A stretch of DNA of 43,349 nucleotides from Dehalococcoidia bacterium (GCA_029936155.1 JAPYUK010000002.1:77786-121134), one strand, 5' to 3'; positions 1-10,703 are shown, counted from the stretch's first letter. A program made the numbers and translations. The notes: a model not told the origin generated them from the letters alone.

Positions 1-295
1 CACAGACGAATACCTTGTTTGGCCAGCGCGATTCACGCGCGGCTAACTTCGTCTTTTCGCTTTCATCCGGGTACCGCACGTCGTATTTTGGCTATATTAA
101 CGGGTTGTTTACATACGGACGTTCATATCGCATCTAGTTCTACCTGAACGCCCGCAGCCCACCTGGATTCACAAAGCTCTCCTTCACACAGCATGCAACT
201 GTGCCGGCCTGACCGAATGAATCACGAACACCGCTAAATTCATTCACAAAATCCACTAATTACTGGCACACGATTTACAGAAACCCGAACCAATC
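1..295. other. Upstream region of the DAHP synthase gene, no gene seen
   Basis: I see no convincing coding sequence, RNA gene or strong promoter in this stretch. A TATATT hexamer at 93-98 could be a -10 element, but no fitting -35 lies 16-18 bases before it. There is also no clear Shine-Dalgarno sequence before the ATG at 296. I looked for a leader-peptide attenuator for an aromatic amino acid gene and found no run of Phe, Tyr or Trp codons followed by a terminator. Confidence 0.4.
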
Positions 296-1333
296 ATGTC
301 TACTTCAAACGTACGAGTTACCAATCTTCAACCGCTCAGTTCGCCTAGATCGTTCATCGACTCACAGCCGATTACCCCTGAAATAGCAAAAACTGTCCTC
401 GACACACGCGCCACTATCGAAAAAATCGAGGCTGGCACCGACCAACGTATGGTCATGCTCGTTGGACCATGTTCCATCCACGATGAAGAGGCGGGGCTTG
501 AGTACGCAAAGCGACTCGCCGTTCTCGCTGAAGAAGTAAAAGACAAGATTCTTGTCGTGATGCGTGTCTATTTCGAAAAGCCTCGTACAACCGTAGGCTG
601 GAAAGGCCTGATCAACGACCCGAACCTTGACGGCACGTTCGATATGCAGACGGGCCTTGAGCGCGCTCGCGCGTTCCTTATTCAGGTGTTGAGTCTCGGT
701 CTACCAGCAGGAACCGAATTCCTCGATCCGTTCACTCCGCAGTACCTTGCTGACCTCATTTCGTGGGGTGCGATCGGGGCTCGCACGACGGAAAGCCAGA
801 CTCACCGACAGATGGCAAGCGGGCTTTCGATGCCAATTGGTTACAAGAACGGAACAGGTGGGAGTCTTCAGATTGCGGTCGACGCAATGATGGCGGCTCG
901 GTCATCACACGCATTTCTCGGCATTGACCTTGATGGTCGAGCCTCTGTCGTCAACACAACGGGGAACAAGGCGCAGCATTTGATTCTTCGTGGCGGAGCT
1001 TCTGGCCCGAATTACGATGAGGAGTCGGTAACTCTGGCTTCGAGTCTACTTTCAGAGGTTGGTCTGCGACCCAACGTGGTAATCGACTGCTCGCACGCGA
1101 ACAGTAATAAGGATCACAGCCGCCAGCCGATAGTCTTCCGTGACACGATTCGCCAGCGCGCTGAAGGAAATGCCGGCGTGATTGGGCTCATGCTGGAAAG
1201 CCACCTGAACGAGGGCAACCAGTCGTTGGGCGATCCTGCCGATCTTAAGTACGGTGTGTCTATTACAGATGCATGCATCAACTGGGAGACCACCGAAGAG
1301 CTTCTTCACGAAGCACACGCAAGCCTAAGTTGA
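296..1333 (+). CDS. aroF: 3-deoxy-7-phosphoheptulonate (DAHP) synthase, class I (AroFGH type)
   Basis: This cytoplasmic enzyme condenses phosphoenolpyruvate with erythrose 4-phosphate, the first step of the shikimate pathway. The 345 residues match the usual length of the E. coli AroF/G/H type (about 350). Visible family motifs are GPCSIHD near residue 57, MRVYFEKPRTTVGWKG near 88, WGAIGARTTESQ near 156 (PEP and metal site), the lysine of GYKNGTGG, and the metal-binding DCSHANS near 262. The N-terminal extension that carries aromatic amino acid feedback control in this family is present, but I cannot tell which amino acid inhibits it. The gene leads a same-strand run aroF-ribF-tyrS with gaps of 48 and 84 bases. 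The symbol aroF is used generically for the class; aroG or aroH would be equally valid. Confidence 0.95.
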   Translation: MSTSNVRVTNLQPLSSPRSFIDSQPITPEIAKTVLDTRATIEKIEAGTDQRMVMLVGPCSIHDEEAGLEYAKRLAVLAEEVKDKILVVMRVYFEKPRTTVGWKGLINDPNLDGTFDMQTGLERARAFLIQVLSLGLPAGTEFLDPFTPQYLADLISWGAIGARTTESQTHRQMASGLSMPIGYKNGTGGSLQIAVDAMMAARSSHAFLGIDLDGRASVVNTTGNKAQHLILRGGASGPNYDEESVTLASSLLSEVGLRPNVVIDCSHANSNKDHSRQPIVFRDTIRQRAEGNAGVIGLMLESHLNEGNQSLGDPADLKYGVSITDACINWETTEELLHEAHASLS

Positions 1334-1381
1334 ACCAGTGGTTCGTTTAATTTGGGTCAGGTGCGATTCGAGTCAACGGTT

Positions 1382-2314
1382 ATGTCGACTTCCGAACTGT
1401 TCAAATATGTAGACATCATTGAGGGTCCGACGGTGGCTACCATCGGTACTTTTGACGGTGTTCATCTGGGTCATCGTGCCTTGATCCAGCGCGTCATTGT
1501 TGAAGCCGAAAAGCGAAATGCCAGATCGGTCGCCATAGTTTTCGTGCGGCAACCACGTGCTTACATCACGCCTGATGCTGCCGTTTCGTACCTTTGTGAT
1601 TTCGAAGCCCGAAAGCGCATGCTCAATGAACTTGGTGTCGATCAGATAATCCCGGTCGAGTTCAGTGCGGAGATTCAAAAACTCTCGGCTGAGGAGTTTG
1701 TGCTGGAGATGTACGAAACGTTCGATCTGCGGGCGTTGATCGTCGGGCCCGGTGCGCTAATTGGATCGGATCGAATCGGCGTCGAGCAGCTGACTAAATC
1801 CTGGTCATCAACAAACGCGCCGATTGACTTTCTTTCCGTTGCCGCCGAAATGATCGAGGATCAGCAGGTTTCAAGCTCTGCGATTCGAAATGCCATCAAG
1901 GCGGGACATCTTGAGATTGCATCGAAAATGCTGGGTCGCAACTACTCGATCGAAGGTCCAGTTGCCGGGGGAGATGAACGAGGCCGCGAGCTTGGATTCC
2001 CCACAGCGAATATCGAACAGGACCCGAAAATAACGGTTCCCGACAACGGAATTTACGCGACTTTTGCAAAGGTCGACGGTAAGGTCTACCAAGCAGCCAC
2101 AAGCATTGGTGTTCGACCCACTTTTGAAGCTGATGGCACCCGCAAAATCGAGGCGTTCTTACTCGACTTTGATGGCGATATCTATACGAAGCAGCTGCGC
2201 CTAGAGTTTGTGACCCGGCTCCGCGGCGAAGTTGCTTTCGAATCGGTCAAACAACTAGTTGAACAGATGAACAAAGACGTAGAACAGACTCAAGAAATTC
2301 TCTCTTCTAAGTAG
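1382..2314 (+). CDS. ribF: Bifunctional riboflavin kinase / FAD synthetase
   Basis: The protein phosphorylates riboflavin to FMN and adenylates FMN to FAD. The N-terminal nucleotidyltransferase domain shows GTFDGVHLGH at residues 22-31 and the VSSSAIRNAI motif near 160. The C-terminal riboflavin kinase domain shows GRELGFPTANI with the PTAN motif near 202. At 310 residues it has normal length. I chose ATG 1382; an in-frame TTG at 1352 would add ten residues that do not look like the family, and neither start has a clear Shine-Dalgarno sequence. It lies between DAHP synthase and TyrRS on the same strand. The flavin made here would serve the old-yellow-enzyme homologue at 13.8 kb, among others. 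Confidence 0.95.
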   Translation: MSTSELFKYVDIIEGPTVATIGTFDGVHLGHRALIQRVIVEAEKRNARSVAIVFVRQPRAYITPDAAVSYLCDFEARKRMLNELGVDQIIPVEFSAEIQKLSAEEFVLEMYETFDLRALIVGPGALIGSDRIGVEQLTKSWSSTNAPIDFLSVAAEMIEDQQVSSSAIRNAIKAGHLEIASKMLGRNYSIEGPVAGGDERGRELGFPTANIEQDPKITVPDNGIYATFAKVDGKVYQAATSIGVRPTFEADGTRKIEAFLLDFDGDIYTKQLRLEFVTRLRGEVAFESVKQLVEQMNKDVEQTQEILSSK

Positions 2315-2398
2315 TTTCGGAATCGGATTTATATCCCAATATCGTTCTAACCTTTATCTGTCTCACTTGGGCGCAGGGCCCGTAATAACAAAAATCTA

Positions 2399-3712
2399 AT
2401 GACCACAAACACAGAATTTTCAAACGTAGCCGAAGACTTGGAATGGCGTGGTGCGCTGTTCGACGCAACCCCCGGAGCGGCGCACACGCTCGCCACTGAA
2501 AAAGTCACCTGCTACAACGGCTTCGATCCGACAGCCAGCAGCCTCCATATCGGGAACTTGGTTGCCATCATGGGGCTCGTCAGGCTCCAACGATACGGCC
2601 ACACGCCGGTTGCATTAGTTGGTGGCGGTACGGGGATGATTGGCGACCCCGGAGGGCGTACCACAGAGCGCACGCTTATGTCGGTTCCAGAGATCGACGA
2701 GAATGTTGAGGCGATTCACCTTCAGCTCGAGCCATTTCTTGATTTCGAGGTCAGGTCTAACCCGGCGCGCATGGTCAACAATGCTGACTGGCTGCGTACA
2801 GCCGAGCTGCTGCCGTTCCTGCGTGACGTGGGCAAGCACTTCACCGTCAATTCGATGATGGGCCGAGACTCTGTCAAGGATCGGTTCACTCGCGATAACG
2901 GAATTTCATTCACCGAGTTCAGCTACCAGTTGCTGCAGGCGTACGACTTTCTCACGCTTTACGAGCGTGACAGCGTCGGATTCCAGGCCGGTGGCAGCGA
3001 CCAGTGGGGCAACATTCTTGGAGGTGTCGATTTGATACGCAGGATTCATGGTGCCGACTCGGAGGGTCGGCCTCGGGCTCACGGAATCGCCTACCCACTG
3101 GTGGTTGGTGCAAACGGCGAAAAGTTCGGCAAGTCGATCGGTGGTGCGCCGACGCTCGATCCGAATCAGACCTCGCCGTACAAGCTGTACCAATTCTTCC
3201 TGAACGTGGCCGATGCCGACGCTGTTCCGTACGTGAAGCTTTTTACACTACTGAATCAGGTGCAAATCGGTGGACTTGCCGAGGCTGTGAGCGAAGAGCC
3301 GCAGAAGCGTGAGGCACAGCGGGCGTTGGCTGAGGAAGTGGTACGCACTGTGCACAGTCAGAATGGGCTCGATCAGGCTGAGAAAGTGTCTCGTGCATTC
3401 TTTGGGGGCGATATATCCGGGCTTACGGCCGATCAGATGGAAGATGTTCTCGACGGTTCCTCGGTAACTGAAGTGAACCGCGGTCAGCTTTCGGGAGAGG
3501 GTATTCGCTTCTCTGAACTGGCCGTTTCAGCCGGGGCCGGTAAATCTGGTGGCGATGTGAAACGGACTATCGATCAGGGCGGCATGTACCTGAACGGCGA
3601 GCAGATTTCTGACGCAGGCCGATTGGTGGGAGTTGAGGATCTGGTTGAAGGCCGGTTACTGGTCATCCGTCGAGGACGCAAGAACTACTCGCTGGTGAAG
3701 GTAGCTGAGTAA
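2399..3712 (+). CDS. tyrS: Tyrosyl-tRNA synthetase
   Basis: This class Ic aminoacyl-tRNA synthetase charges tRNA-Tyr. The HIGH motif appears as HIGN at residues 50-53 and the KMSKS loop as KFGKS at 242-246. Between them are the tyrosine-binding segment SYQLLQAYDF (about 175-184) and QAGGSDQWGN (about 196-205). A C-terminal S4-like RNA-binding domain covers roughly residues 365-430. The length of 437 residues is typical of bacterial TyrRS (about 420). The ATG at 2399 has no evident Shine-Dalgarno sequence. A small GTGCC-GGT-GGCAC hairpin begins right after the stop codon. Confidence 0.96.
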   Translation: MTTNTEFSNVAEDLEWRGALFDATPGAAHTLATEKVTCYNGFDPTASSLHIGNLVAIMGLVRLQRYGHTPVALVGGGTGMIGDPGGRTTERTLMSVPEIDENVEAIHLQLEPFLDFEVRSNPARMVNNADWLRTAELLPFLRDVGKHFTVNSMMGRDSVKDRFTRDNGISFTEFSYQLLQAYDFLTLYERDSVGFQAGGSDQWGNILGGVDLIRRIHGADSEGRPRAHGIAYPLVVGANGEKFGKSIGGAPTLDPNQTSPYKLYQFFLNVADADAVPYVKLFTLLNQVQIGGLAEAVSEEPQKREAQRALAEEVVRTVHSQNGLDQAEKVSRAFFGGDISGLTADQMEDVLDGSSVTEVNRGQLSGEGIRFSELAVSAGAGKSGGDVKRTIDQGGMYLNGEQISDAGRLVGVEDLVEGRLLVIRRGRKNYSLVKVAE

Positions 3713-4084
3713 GTGCCGGTGGCACGTTGGCGGATACAAGAGTCCATGAGAGGATAGGCTGGAAAAGTGGAGCCTTACAACCAGAGGGTCATCCAATGCC
3801 ACCATGGGATGAGTCCATTTTGGACATAGTACGAAAGCGAAAACCATTTTGGACTCATGTCGATTGACTAAAAACTGACTGATCAATTAACCAGTTGAAT
3901 ACCTTACCCACGCCGAATGGTCGACCAAACGTACTTCCCTCCGTTGCTCCAAAACTACTAAATAACAGCCGTTTAACTATCTGAGAGTTAGAATATTCGG
4001 TGGTCGTTTTTCGAAAGCGACCGGTATCGAGAAAATAACCTTCAGAATCCGTCACACGGCACCCTGCACGAAACGAGCACTCCG
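3713..4084. other. 372-base intergenic region with inverted repeats
   Basis: No gene was found here. The region opens with a hairpin GTGCC-GGT-GGCAC at 3713-3725, directly after the tyrS stop; it resembles the terminator hairpins at 27260 and 41738 but lacks their T run. A 9-base inverted repeat and an overlapping direct repeat lie at 3809-3858. A compact hairpin at 4002-4022 (GGTCG paired with CGACC and a partly paired centre) sits about 60 bases before the aminotransferase start. The 3' half is noticeably A+T-rich, as expected of a promoter region, but I could not place a convincing -35/-10 pair. Confidence 0.5.
3809..3858. repeat. Inverted repeat with embedded direct repeat
   Basis: ATGAGTCCA at 3809-3817 is the exact reverse complement of TGGACTCAT at 3850-3858, giving a 9-bp stem around a 32-base loop. 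In addition CCATTTTGGAC occurs twice in direct orientation, at 3815-3825 and 3844-3854. Such a paired site between tyrS and the aminotransferase could be an operator or a small dispersed repeat. No second copy was seen in the window, so the role is unknown. Confidence 0.5.
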
Positions 4085-5185
4085 GTGAGCAGCCAGAATC
4101 AGCCAAATCTTCGAATCCCAGGCCCGGTACCGCTTCCCGACGACGTGCTTGCACTCGCCGGTTCGCAGATGATCAATCACCGCGGACCCGAGTATGCCGA
4201 CATGCTCGATCGGATGTCGAAGAATCTGAAGACGGTTTTCATGACCCAGAACGATGTGTATTTCATCACATCTTCGGGAACCGGTGCTATGGAAACGTCG
4301 ATCGTGAACACGATTTCACCCGGCGACAAGGTGCTCTCGATCATCATCGGTGCATTCGGCGAGCGGTATGCCGAGATTGCCGAAGCGTACGGCGCAGAGG
4401 TCACTCAATTGAACTTCGATCTCGGCCAGGCTGCCGACATAGACAAGGTACGAGAAACGCTTCGTGGCATGTCTGACGTGAAGGCAGTTATCTTCACTCA
4501 CAACGAAAGTTCGACAGGTGTTTCGAACCCGCTGGAAGAGCTGTGCACGGTCATCCATGAGGAGTCGGATGCACTGATTCTCGTCGACGCCGTTTCGAGC
4601 GCCGGTGGTGTGCCGATCGCAGTCGACGGGTGGGGCATCGACGTTGTCGCAACCGCCTCCCAGAAGAGCTGGATTTCACCTCCTGGAATCTCGATGGTGA
4701 CCTTCTCGAAGAAGGCGTGGGCCGCTTACGAAACGTCGACGACTCCTAAGTACTACCTCGATATTAAGCAGTACGAGGACTATCTCAAGATCGGGCAGCC
4801 GCCGTTCACTCCGTGCCTGTCTGTGATGTTCACGCTCGAAGTGGCATTGCAGTCGATGGTCGACGAGGGAATCGAGAACGTCTTCGCACGCCATCACGAG
4901 ATCGCACAGCACACCCGAGACGGCGCAAAGGCGCTCGGACTCGACCTGCTGCCCGACCCCCGTTTTGCCTCGAACACCGTTACGGCTATTCGATTGCCCG
5001 AAGGCCTAGACGGCAAGGCGTTTTTGGGCCTGGTAAACAAGAACTACAACGTCGTTCTTGGTGGTGGACAGAAATCGCTGATTGGCAAAATCTTTCGATT
5101 GGGTCACATGGGCTGGGTCGAAAAGGAACACATCGACGAAGCCTTGAAGGCAGCCGAAGAAACCCTGAAGAGCATGACTTCGTAA
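4085..5185 (+). CDS. Class V aminotransferase (serine- or alanine-glyoxylate aminotransferase family)
   Basis: This is a fold-type I PLP enzyme of 366 residues, the usual length for serine-glyoxylate / alanine-glyoxylate / serine-pyruvate aminotransferases. The PLP Schiff-base lysine is K194 in ASQKSW and the PLP-ring aspartate is D168 in LVDAVSSAGG. The N-terminus NLRIPGPVPLPDDV and the segment SSGTGAMET (about 63-71) are family hallmarks. It probably moves an amino group from serine or alanine to glyoxylate, giving glycine plus hydroxypyruvate or pyruvate. The donor cannot be decided from sequence. The start is GTG at 4085. The gene is followed by an inverted repeat and a terminator and appears to be transcribed alone. 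Confidence 0.88.
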   Translation: MSSQNQPNLRIPGPVPLPDDVLALAGSQMINHRGPEYADMLDRMSKNLKTVFMTQNDVYFITSSGTGAMETSIVNTISPGDKVLSIIIGAFGERYAEIAEAYGAEVTQLNFDLGQAADIDKVRETLRGMSDVKAVIFTHNESSTGVSNPLEELCTVIHEESDALILVDAVSSAGGVPIAVDGWGIDVVATASQKSWISPPGISMVTFSKKAWAAYETSTTPKYYLDIKQYEDYLKIGQPPFTPCLSVMFTLEVALQSMVDEGIENVFARHHEIAQHTRDGAKALGLDLLPDPRFASNTVTAIRLPEGLDGKAFLGLVNKNYNVVLGGGQKSLIGKIFRLGHMGWVEKEHIDEALKAAEETLKSMTS

Positions 5186-5195
5186 GTTGGATTGT

Positions 5196-5214
5196 GATCG
5201 TTCATTGAACGATC
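5196..5214. repeat. Small perfect inverted repeat after the aminotransferase
   Basis: GATCGTTCA and TGAACGATC are perfect inverted arms around one central base, which means an 8-bp stem with a 3-base loop in RNA. It lies 11 bases after the aminotransferase stop and before the stronger terminator at 5240. There is no T run after it. It may protect the mRNA 3' end or bind a regulator of the downstream redoxin. Confidence 0.5.
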
Positions 5215-5239
5215 GCATCTGATCTTGTTGGCCCGAAAT

Positions 5240-5267
5240 GGCGCAGTCAAACTGGCTGCGCCTTTCT
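5240..5267 (+). terminator. Rho-independent terminator after the aminotransferase
   Basis: GGCGCAG at 5240-5246 pairs with CTGCGCC at 5256-5262 in a 7-bp G+C-rich stem, followed by TTTCT. It separates the aminotransferase from the selenocysteine redoxin gene 39 bases downstream. The redoxin must therefore have its own promoter or depend on read-through. Confidence 0.7.
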
Positions 5268-5306
5268 AAATACTTTTCGAACAGTTGGTAATTTGTTTTG
5301 AGGCGG

Positions 5307-6101
5307 ATGGAATTGGTTAGGACCGATCTGCTGCGAGAGACCCGAGCGCTGGTTGCAATTTCATTGATCGCAGCAGTGTTTGTGTTGACCGCAGCGTGCG
5401 GTAGTAGCTCGACTGCGCCTGTGGCTGGTGAATCTGCGCCAACCCCGCCCTCAAGCCTTACTCCTGCTCCCTTCGCAGCGTCGACTCCTACCTCAGTTGA
5501 GGCGTCGACTAATCCCACACCCACAGCCGTTGTAGAGACGATGGCTGAGGTCGAACTGACCGCTGATTCGGATACCAGTCCGGCAACATCGGTAGTAAAT
5601 CCTTCGCCACCGCCCACAGAGCCACCTCTCATCAACACCCCGGTTCCGGTCGCAAACACTGCGCCTGATTTCACTCTCCCTTCGGTTCAAGGTGTTGAGT
5701 ACACACTGTCGCAGTTCAGGGGTGAAAAGCCGGTGGCGGTTGTGTTCTATCGGGCCTACTGGTGAACGTTCTGCAGAAGGCAACTCGGGAAGTTGCAAAG
5801 AAACCAGGCCGACCTCGATGCTTCGGGCGTGCAGATACTTGCGATAAGCACTGACAATCTCGCAGGTGCCGCGGGGCTTGTGGAGGCGCAGGGCTACGAG
5901 TTTCCAATTCTATTCACAGCACTGGATAGGACGGTGCCTCAGAGCTACGGTGTGTTCGATCTGTTCGGTGATGGCCTCGCTTCGGCATCGTTGTTTTTAG
6001 TTGATACCGAGGGCGAGTTAACGTGGCAGAGTATTGGGCTGAACTACAGTCACCAGATAGAGGCTGCAGAGATTATCGAGCAGGTTGAATTGCTGAATTA
6101 G
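5307..6101 (+). CDS. Lipoprotein redoxin (AhpC/TSA-like) with in-frame TGA, probable selenoprotein (UxxC)
   Basis: Two same-frame halves are separated only by TGA at 5763-5765, and together they read as one redoxin of 264 residues with selenocysteine. Residues about 1-31 are a lipoprotein signal (hydrophobic stretch ending TAAC-G), followed by a Ser/Pro/Thr-rich linker to about residue 116. The thioredoxin-fold domain begins at APDFTLPSVQGVEYTLSQF. The active site reads FYRAYW-U153-TF-C156-RRQL, matching FYRGxWCxxC of known peroxiredoxin-like proteins with the first Cys replaced by Sec. The second half continues without a break (VQILAISTDN, FPILFTALDRTV, SYGVFDL, ASLFLVDTEGEL). A SECIS-like hairpin follows the TGA. 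TGA ends other genes here (e.g. at 1331 and 11642), so it is a normal stop in this genome. It probably reduces peroxides or thiols outside the membrane. An in-frame TTG at 5298 is the other possible start. A nonsense mutation or sequencing error is the main alternative. Confidence 0.85.
5766..5804 (+). promoter_or_regulatory. Bacterial SECIS-like element directing selenocysteine insertion
   Basis: Downstream of the in-frame TGA, GCAACT (5780-5785) pairs perfectly with AGTTGC (5791-5796) around the 5-base loop CGGGA (5786-5790). The apical loop begins 20 bases after the TGA and has a G at its second position. As I recall the bacterial SECIS rules, the loop should lie about 16-37 bases downstream with a G in one of the first two loop positions. 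A weaker lower stem, TTCT (5769-5772) with AGAA (5799-5802), may extend it. In E. coli such hairpins bind the SelB elongation factor; the equivalent here is inferred. Confidence 0.75.
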
Positions 6102-6137
6102 TGTTGTCTATTGTAGATGCAGCGCAGGGCTGTTTTC

Positions 6138-6281
6138 CGAGCGGAGTCACAGAAGTCGAGGGATAACGCTGGATTCGGCGGCTACATCGATGTAATTTTT
6201 TAGATGGTTGAAAGGTGTGGATCTGCATGCCTCCTGCCGGCATCGAGGTTCCTCTGCTTCGCTACCCTGCGATCGGGAAAT
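6138..6281. repeat. Composite inverted-arm repeat, copy 1 (REPIN-like)
   Basis: A right arm at 6245-6281 (37 bases) matches 40225-40261 at 31 of 37 positions. A left arm at about 6138-6163 contains AGCGGAGTC and GTCGAGGGAT, the reverse-complement sense of the right arm, as in the second copy. The distance from the TCGAGGGAT start to the GAGGTYCCTCT start is 90 bases here and 91 bases in copy 2. The element fills most of the gap between the two redoxin genes. Confidence 0.55.
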
Positions 6282-6333
6282 GGTGGCGGTAACGGTGGCT
6301 TGTAATTAGCTTTGCAGGATCGATAATTCTCAC

Positions 6334-7002
6334 GTGACTTTGTTATTTCGAAAACTAATGGTTGTGATGACTGCGACGCTGGCGGTCGGGCTGATTTACG
6401 CGTGTTCGGGCTCTTCGCAGACGCCCGGCTCCACCCCCACCGCTACGGTCGGGATAGCGGGGGGTACGGCCGAGCCACTGGAAGCCAATATCAACGAATC
6501 AACTTCCCAAACACAAACACCCGCATCTCAAGAAAGCGTGCCGTCGGCACCACCTGTTTTTGCGATGGAGTCAATTGATGGTGAGACGATTCGGCTTGAA
6601 GATCTCGTTGGAACGGTGCCTGTGTATGTGCTTTTCGTTCCGAGCACGGCTGATGAAATTGACCGCGCTCAATTGAGCAGGATTCAGGCCCGATACGAAA
6701 CGTTTGAAGGAATGGGCGCGGAGGTTGTTGTAATTGTTTCTGATTTGCCGAAGAGGGTTATCGAGCTGCGGGATGAACTGGGCCTGAAGTTCGCACTGAT
6801 CGCCGATCCGCTGCACGTCGTGGCTTCGGATTGGAAGGTGTTTGATCTCGACCACGAAGGAAAAGTCAGCCCCGCCAGCTTCGTGTTCGATGCCCACGGG
6901 AGCCTGATCGCACGACTGGTCGCTGCGGTGACCACGGACCGGCCATCGGTCGAAGAGGTACTTTCCGTTATCGAACAGTCGCTGAGCGTAGGCGCCGCCT
7001 AG
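6334..7002 (+). CDS. Lipoprotein redoxin-like protein lacking active-site Cys (DxxD paralogue)
   Basis: This protein of 222 residues repeats the architecture of the selenoprotein upstream: a lipoprotein signal ending IYAC near residue 24, a Thr/Ser/Pro-rich linker to about 72, then a thioredoxin-like domain. The segment FVPSTADEIDRAQLSRIQ lines up without gaps with FYRAYWUTFCRRQLGKLQ of the neighbour. Sec is replaced by D107 and the resolving Cys by D110. The fold is otherwise kept (VVVIVSD, FALIADPLHVVASDW, ASFVFDAHGSLIARLV). It should not do thiol redox chemistry and may be a binding or scaffold subunit. The GTG at 6334 is assumed; ATG 6358 is an alternative start. It is convergent with the DUF1015 gene, with 7 bases between the stops. 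Confidence 0.8.
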   Translation: MTLLFRKLMVVMTATLAVGLIYACSGSSQTPGSTPTATVGIAGGTAEPLEANINESTSQTQTPASQESVPSAPPVFAMESIDGETIRLEDLVGTVPVYVLFVPSTADEIDRAQLSRIQARYETFEGMGAEVVVIVSDLPKRVIELRDELGLKFALIADPLHVVASDWKVFDLDHEGKVSPASFVFDAHGSLIARLVAAVTTDRPSVEEVLSVIEQSLSVGAA

Positions 7003-7009
7003 CGACCGT

Positions 7010-8314
7010 TTAGAGCGTTGGGCCGAACTGCTGAATAACGGCTCCGGCGGGCGGCTTCGGATAGAAGTTGGTCGCTTTGGCAGGCAATCGCCATCCGCGT
7101 GTCACGATTGAAACGAACTCGTCGAGCGGTATCGGTCGCATGATGAAGGCCATTCGCGCCTCTCCGCTTTCGATCTGCCGAGCAATCAGTCCAGCGTCGT
7201 GATGGGGACTGATGATCTCCTCTTCACGCTCTGCTGAAATCACTGGCCGAATCACGTGTGAGTGCAGCTGAGAGTACTCAGAGTTTTCAAGGGCGTTTTC
7301 GGCCGGAGGTGGCGACTTCATCCGTGCGATATGGAATTTGTCGGGTTCTTTTGAATAGAGACCGAACACTACTTCGTCGCCGCTTCGTTCACCAAGAGCA
7401 ACGGAAAAAGCTTCGATTTTCTGGGACTCTGATTCGCCTGGTTCAGGAGTCCACTCTTCGAGGTCACACGTGCTCTCGACCGTTTGCACGATCTGTGCAA
7501 ATTCACCATCTGTCGCCGATTCGATAAGCCGGTGATAGCCGCGGGTAATCAGCCCAGGCTCATCGAATGACACCATCAGCATCATCCGGAAGTTGATCGA
7601 CTCGTCGTGCCCTACTTCTCGCTCGGCGCGAACTCCGCTTCGATAGCGCAACGCTGCTTCGTAGCGGTGATGTCCGTCCGCGATGAAAATCTCGGCGTCT
7701 TTCAGCGAATCCTGAAAGACCTTGATCGTGCCCGGATCAGACACACGCCAGATTCGGAACTGAGGCATGTCGGGTGGGGTGAATACGGCGGTCGGCACCC
7801 CGCCGATGATGGCTCGAATCAGGTTGCCTACACTTGAACGCAAGTCGTCCCTGTGAATCACCAAGATCGGGCTGTAGTTCGACTGGGCAGCCGCCATCAA
7901 GTTTACTCGGTCGGTGACCCATTCTGAACGTGTTTCCTCATGCGGTAGTACGACTTCCTGATCGTAGTCCTCAAGTCTGACCGCTGCTACGAATCCTCGC
8001 CTTAAAAGCGTTTTTCCCCGGTATACAAATTCTTCTTCAGTGACATATATCGAAGAGGTTTCTTCATGTTTTAGAGCACCGGAGTCGACCCAGTCCTGAG
8101 AGGTATCGGCGGCCTGTTCGTACGGGTCGTCTGCGAGGCCGCGCCGCGCAAGTTCAAGACGAACGATATTGAATGGCGATCGGTCATACAACTCCTGCTG
8201 AAGTTGAGGTGTGATCGCGTCGAAAGGCGGGCACACGTGAAGGCTCACGTCACCTGCGACGTCGGGGTTGTATCGAACTGCCCTAAAAGGCTGAATATCT
8301 GCCACAAATCTCAC
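7010..8314 (-). CDS. DUF1015 family protein
   Basis: This 434-residue protein has the full-length DUF1015 pattern: an N-terminus ADIQPFRAVRYNP, then VCPPFDAITP, YDRSPFNIVRLEL, and the strongly conserved central IADGHHRYEAALRYR. The GHHR motif resembles the DGxHR box of ParB/sulfiredoxin-like nucleotide-binding proteins. That has led to the idea that such proteins act on small phosphorylated substrates, but I do not assign a reaction. In other bacteria the family often occurs near serine biosynthesis genes; none adjoins it here. The start is GTG at 8314. The gene is transcribed divergently from ligA across a 222-base gap. Confidence 0.85.
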   Translation of the reverse strand: MRFVADIQPFRAVRYNPDVAGDVSLHVCPPFDAITPQLQQELYDRSPFNIVRLELARRGLADDPYEQAADTSQDWVDSGALKHEETSSIYVTEEEFVYRGKTLLRRGFVAAVRLEDYDQEVVLPHEETRSEWVTDRVNLMAAAQSNYSPILVIHRDDLRSSVGNLIRAIIGGVPTAVFTPPDMPQFRIWRVSDPGTIKVFQDSLKDAEIFIADGHHRYEAALRYRSGVRAEREVGHDESINFRMMLMVSFDEPGLITRGYHRLIESATDGEFAQIVQTVESTCDLEEWTPEPGESESQKIEAFSVALGERSGDEVVFGLYSKEPDKFHIARMKSPPPAENALENSEYSQLHSHVIRPVISAEREEEIISPHHDAGLIARQIESGEARMAFIMRPIPLDEFVSIVTRGWRLPAKATNFYPKPPAGAVIQQFGPTL

Positions 8315-10657
<2,343 letters not shown>

Positions 10658-10703
10658 ATAAGCTGCCAGTTTCCAGTGTTCTTTAGGTGCTGGAGAATTT
10701 TTC

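Noticed and set aside
5006-5674. A 222-codon - strand reading frame antisense to the aminotransferase end and the redoxin linker
   Set aside because: Its Val/Gly/Ala-rich product is the mirror of the T/P-rich linker codons on the other strand. It overlaps two well supported genes and shows no motif or start signal.
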